NCBI GenBank assembly: GCA_035259385.1
Contig: DATFWL010000165.1
Location: forward strand, 1-47,205
Origin: QHWK01 sp035259385
GTDB lineage: Bacteria; Acidobacteriota; Vicinamibacteria; Vicinamibacterales; CAVVIG01
Direction of reading: 5' to 3'
DNA length: 47,205 nt
Shown here: in pieces, positions 46,070-47,205 of the stretch
How the letters are laid out: each line of letters begins with the position of its first letter
Position numbering within the stretch: position 1 is the stretch's first letter
Position numbers and translations under genes: made by a program
The notes under the pieces: generated by a model
The model's input: the letters and a program-made list of their open reading frames with translations, nothing else
Told to the model about the DNA's origin: nothing
The model's database searches: none

Positions 46070-47020
46070 TCAGAAACTGGATGACTGGCGCGAATTCCCC
46101 CCGGGGAAATCGCGCGACGTGACGGACACCTGGCTTCGCTCGTGCCGCTGCTCGTAGCTGCCGAAGAAGAACGCCTTATCGTGAGCGATCGGCCCGCCGA
46201 GATTGCCGCCGAACCCTTGTTGATCGTACGGCACCTTCTGTGTGGCGAGTGGCGGAACCGCGTCGAGGTCGCCCGGCCGGACGACCAGCACCGCCGCGCC
46301 GCAGGCAATTGCTGCCGCTCTTCATGATCATTTTCATCACGCCGGCAGAGTGCCCGCCGAACTCTGCCGAGAACTGGTTCGTGTCTATCTGCATTTCGGA
46401 GACGGTCTCGAGAGAGAAGCCGGCCGACGCGCGCTGCAGCGTCATCCACTTCGAGAAGTTGCTGGTGCCGTCCACATACGTGCCGAAGTTCCACACGTCG
46501 TGGCCGCAGACGCAGAGGCCGTTACTGCCGGGTGCCCGCGCCACCACGTTCGAGTCGAGCCTCAGCAGCGGGAAGTAGTTGCGCTCCGCCACGGCAGTGG
46601 TCACTTCCGCGCTCGTCGTCTGGACGACAGGCGGGTCGCCGGTGACAGTCACGGTCTCCCGCACTGCGGAGAGCCTGAGCGTGATGTTGATGACGGCGCG
46701 CTGCCCGGCATTGAACGTCAGGCTCTCGCGCCGTTTGGTCGCAAACTCCGAGAGCGCCGGCTGCAGGAGGTACTGTCCCGCGGGCCGCAGTGAGGCGACC
46801 AGTAGCCGCCTTCGGCGTCGGTCGTGGTCTCACGCGTGAGCCGCGTTGCGTCGTTCTGGAACGTCACCGTGGCGCCTGGCAGGACGCCTTGCTGAGCGTC
46901 CATGACCAGGCTCTCCAGATCGAACGTCTGTTTCTGAGCGGCCGCTGGGATCGCGAGGGCCAGCGTCCCGCCCAAGACAATGAGACGAGCGGCGAGCAGG
47001 CGGGCGCATTTCGAAGTCAT
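46070..47020 (-). pseudogene. TonB-dependent receptor (Oar-type, carboxypeptidase-regulatory-like) N-terminal remnant
   Basis: The start MTSKCARLLAARLIVLG (ATG 47020) leads into a signal peptide ending IPAAAQ, followed by a carboxypeptidase regulatory-like domain strand set (VMDAQQGVLPGATVTFQND, LTRETTTDAEGGYW). At about 46800 the frame shifts: the continuation SLRPAGQYLLQPALSEF.. is in another frame. Further on come RETVTVTGDPPVVQTTSAEV and VSEMQIDTNQFSAEFGGHSA, GVMKMIMKSGSN, hallmark plug-domain features of Oar-like receptors. At about 46310 it shifts again to ATQKVPYDQQGFGGNLGGP and DKAFFFGSYEQRHE, and ends at 46070. The barrel (usually over 600 residues more) is absent. At least two frameshifts plus truncation indicate a dead gene. 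Confidence 0.85.
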
Positions 47021-47205
47021 AAGGGCCGAGCATACGCTCCTTTCAGCGGCCCCGGACCTCAGGAACCGTTGGTGCGTCGATCGATTCGATGCCGTGCCCT
47101 GCACTCGTCCGCGAACCGTACGTCATTTCTTGACGATGACCGACTCCGCGTACTCGGAGTGGACCACCATTGTCTCGTCGCCACTGCTGTTGAACTGATC
47201 GATCA

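Noticed and set aside
1..47205. tRNA or rRNA genes
   Set aside because: I looked in the intergenic stretches for T-arm-like GTTCGA..C patterns with pairing arms and found none. A tRNA scan would settle this.

Overview
The window is a GC-rich bacterial segment (my estimate is 62-66 % G+C). Gene content suggests Acidobacteriota, probably a soil Vicinamibacteria-like lineage. The clues are a PF07638-type ECF sigma factor beside a Ser/Thr kinase, PD40/TolB-like and PQQ-like beta-propellers, an Oar-type (carboxypeptidase-regulatory-domain) TonB receptor, secreted amidases, and DUF6152/DUF6644 genes. The taxonomy is inferred from families I recognise, not from a marker gene. I found no rRNA, tRNA or CRISPR array.

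Layout. 1-4.6 kb: an NHL propeller (open at the left edge) and a PQQ-like propeller with a tandem-repeat tail on +, convergent with a large secreted Ig/FN3 protein on -. 5-8.1 kb: a KGG stress protein, an ECF sigma factor (-) and a divergent membrane Ser/Thr kinase (+). 8.6-11.1 kb: a META-domain lipoprotein, then a translationally coupled SRPBCC/MpaB-type oxygenase pair. 11.2-15.3 kb: a 1.36-kaa double-cyclase/AAA/TPR protein resembling mammalian soluble adenylyl cyclase. 15.4-20.3 kb (-): two secreted amidases flanking a periplasmic-binding-protein-like gene. 20.8-21.7 kb: a DUF6734 protein. 21.7-37.4 kb (-): five very large, tightly packed genes. 37.7-42.7 kb (-): a DUF1566 protein, a PD40 propeller, a DUF6152 protein, two tandem DUF6644 membrane proteins and a small ABM-type monooxygenase. 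42.7-47.2 kb: an accessory, decaying region with a frameshifted ISL3 element (intact 8-bp target duplication, strong nested hairpin), an ElaB/YqjD-like gene and a TonB-receptor pseudogene.

The best candidate for an undescribed system is the 15.7-kb block at 21734-37433. It reads, in order of transcription: a PhoD-like metallophosphatase (948 aa), a DUF6603 protein (1197 aa), and three proteins of 966, 1481 and 606 aa that I cannot assign to any characterised family. Gaps are 27, 10, 8 and 46 nt, each start has a plausible Shine-Dalgarno, and I see no secretion signal on any member. This looks like one operon making a multi-protein machine or storage/coat assembly of unknown role, headed by a phosphodiesterase-like enzyme. 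The other most informative items are the split-site cyclase, the structured leader of the ISL3 element, and the 15-nt tandem repeat at the end of the PQQ-like gene.
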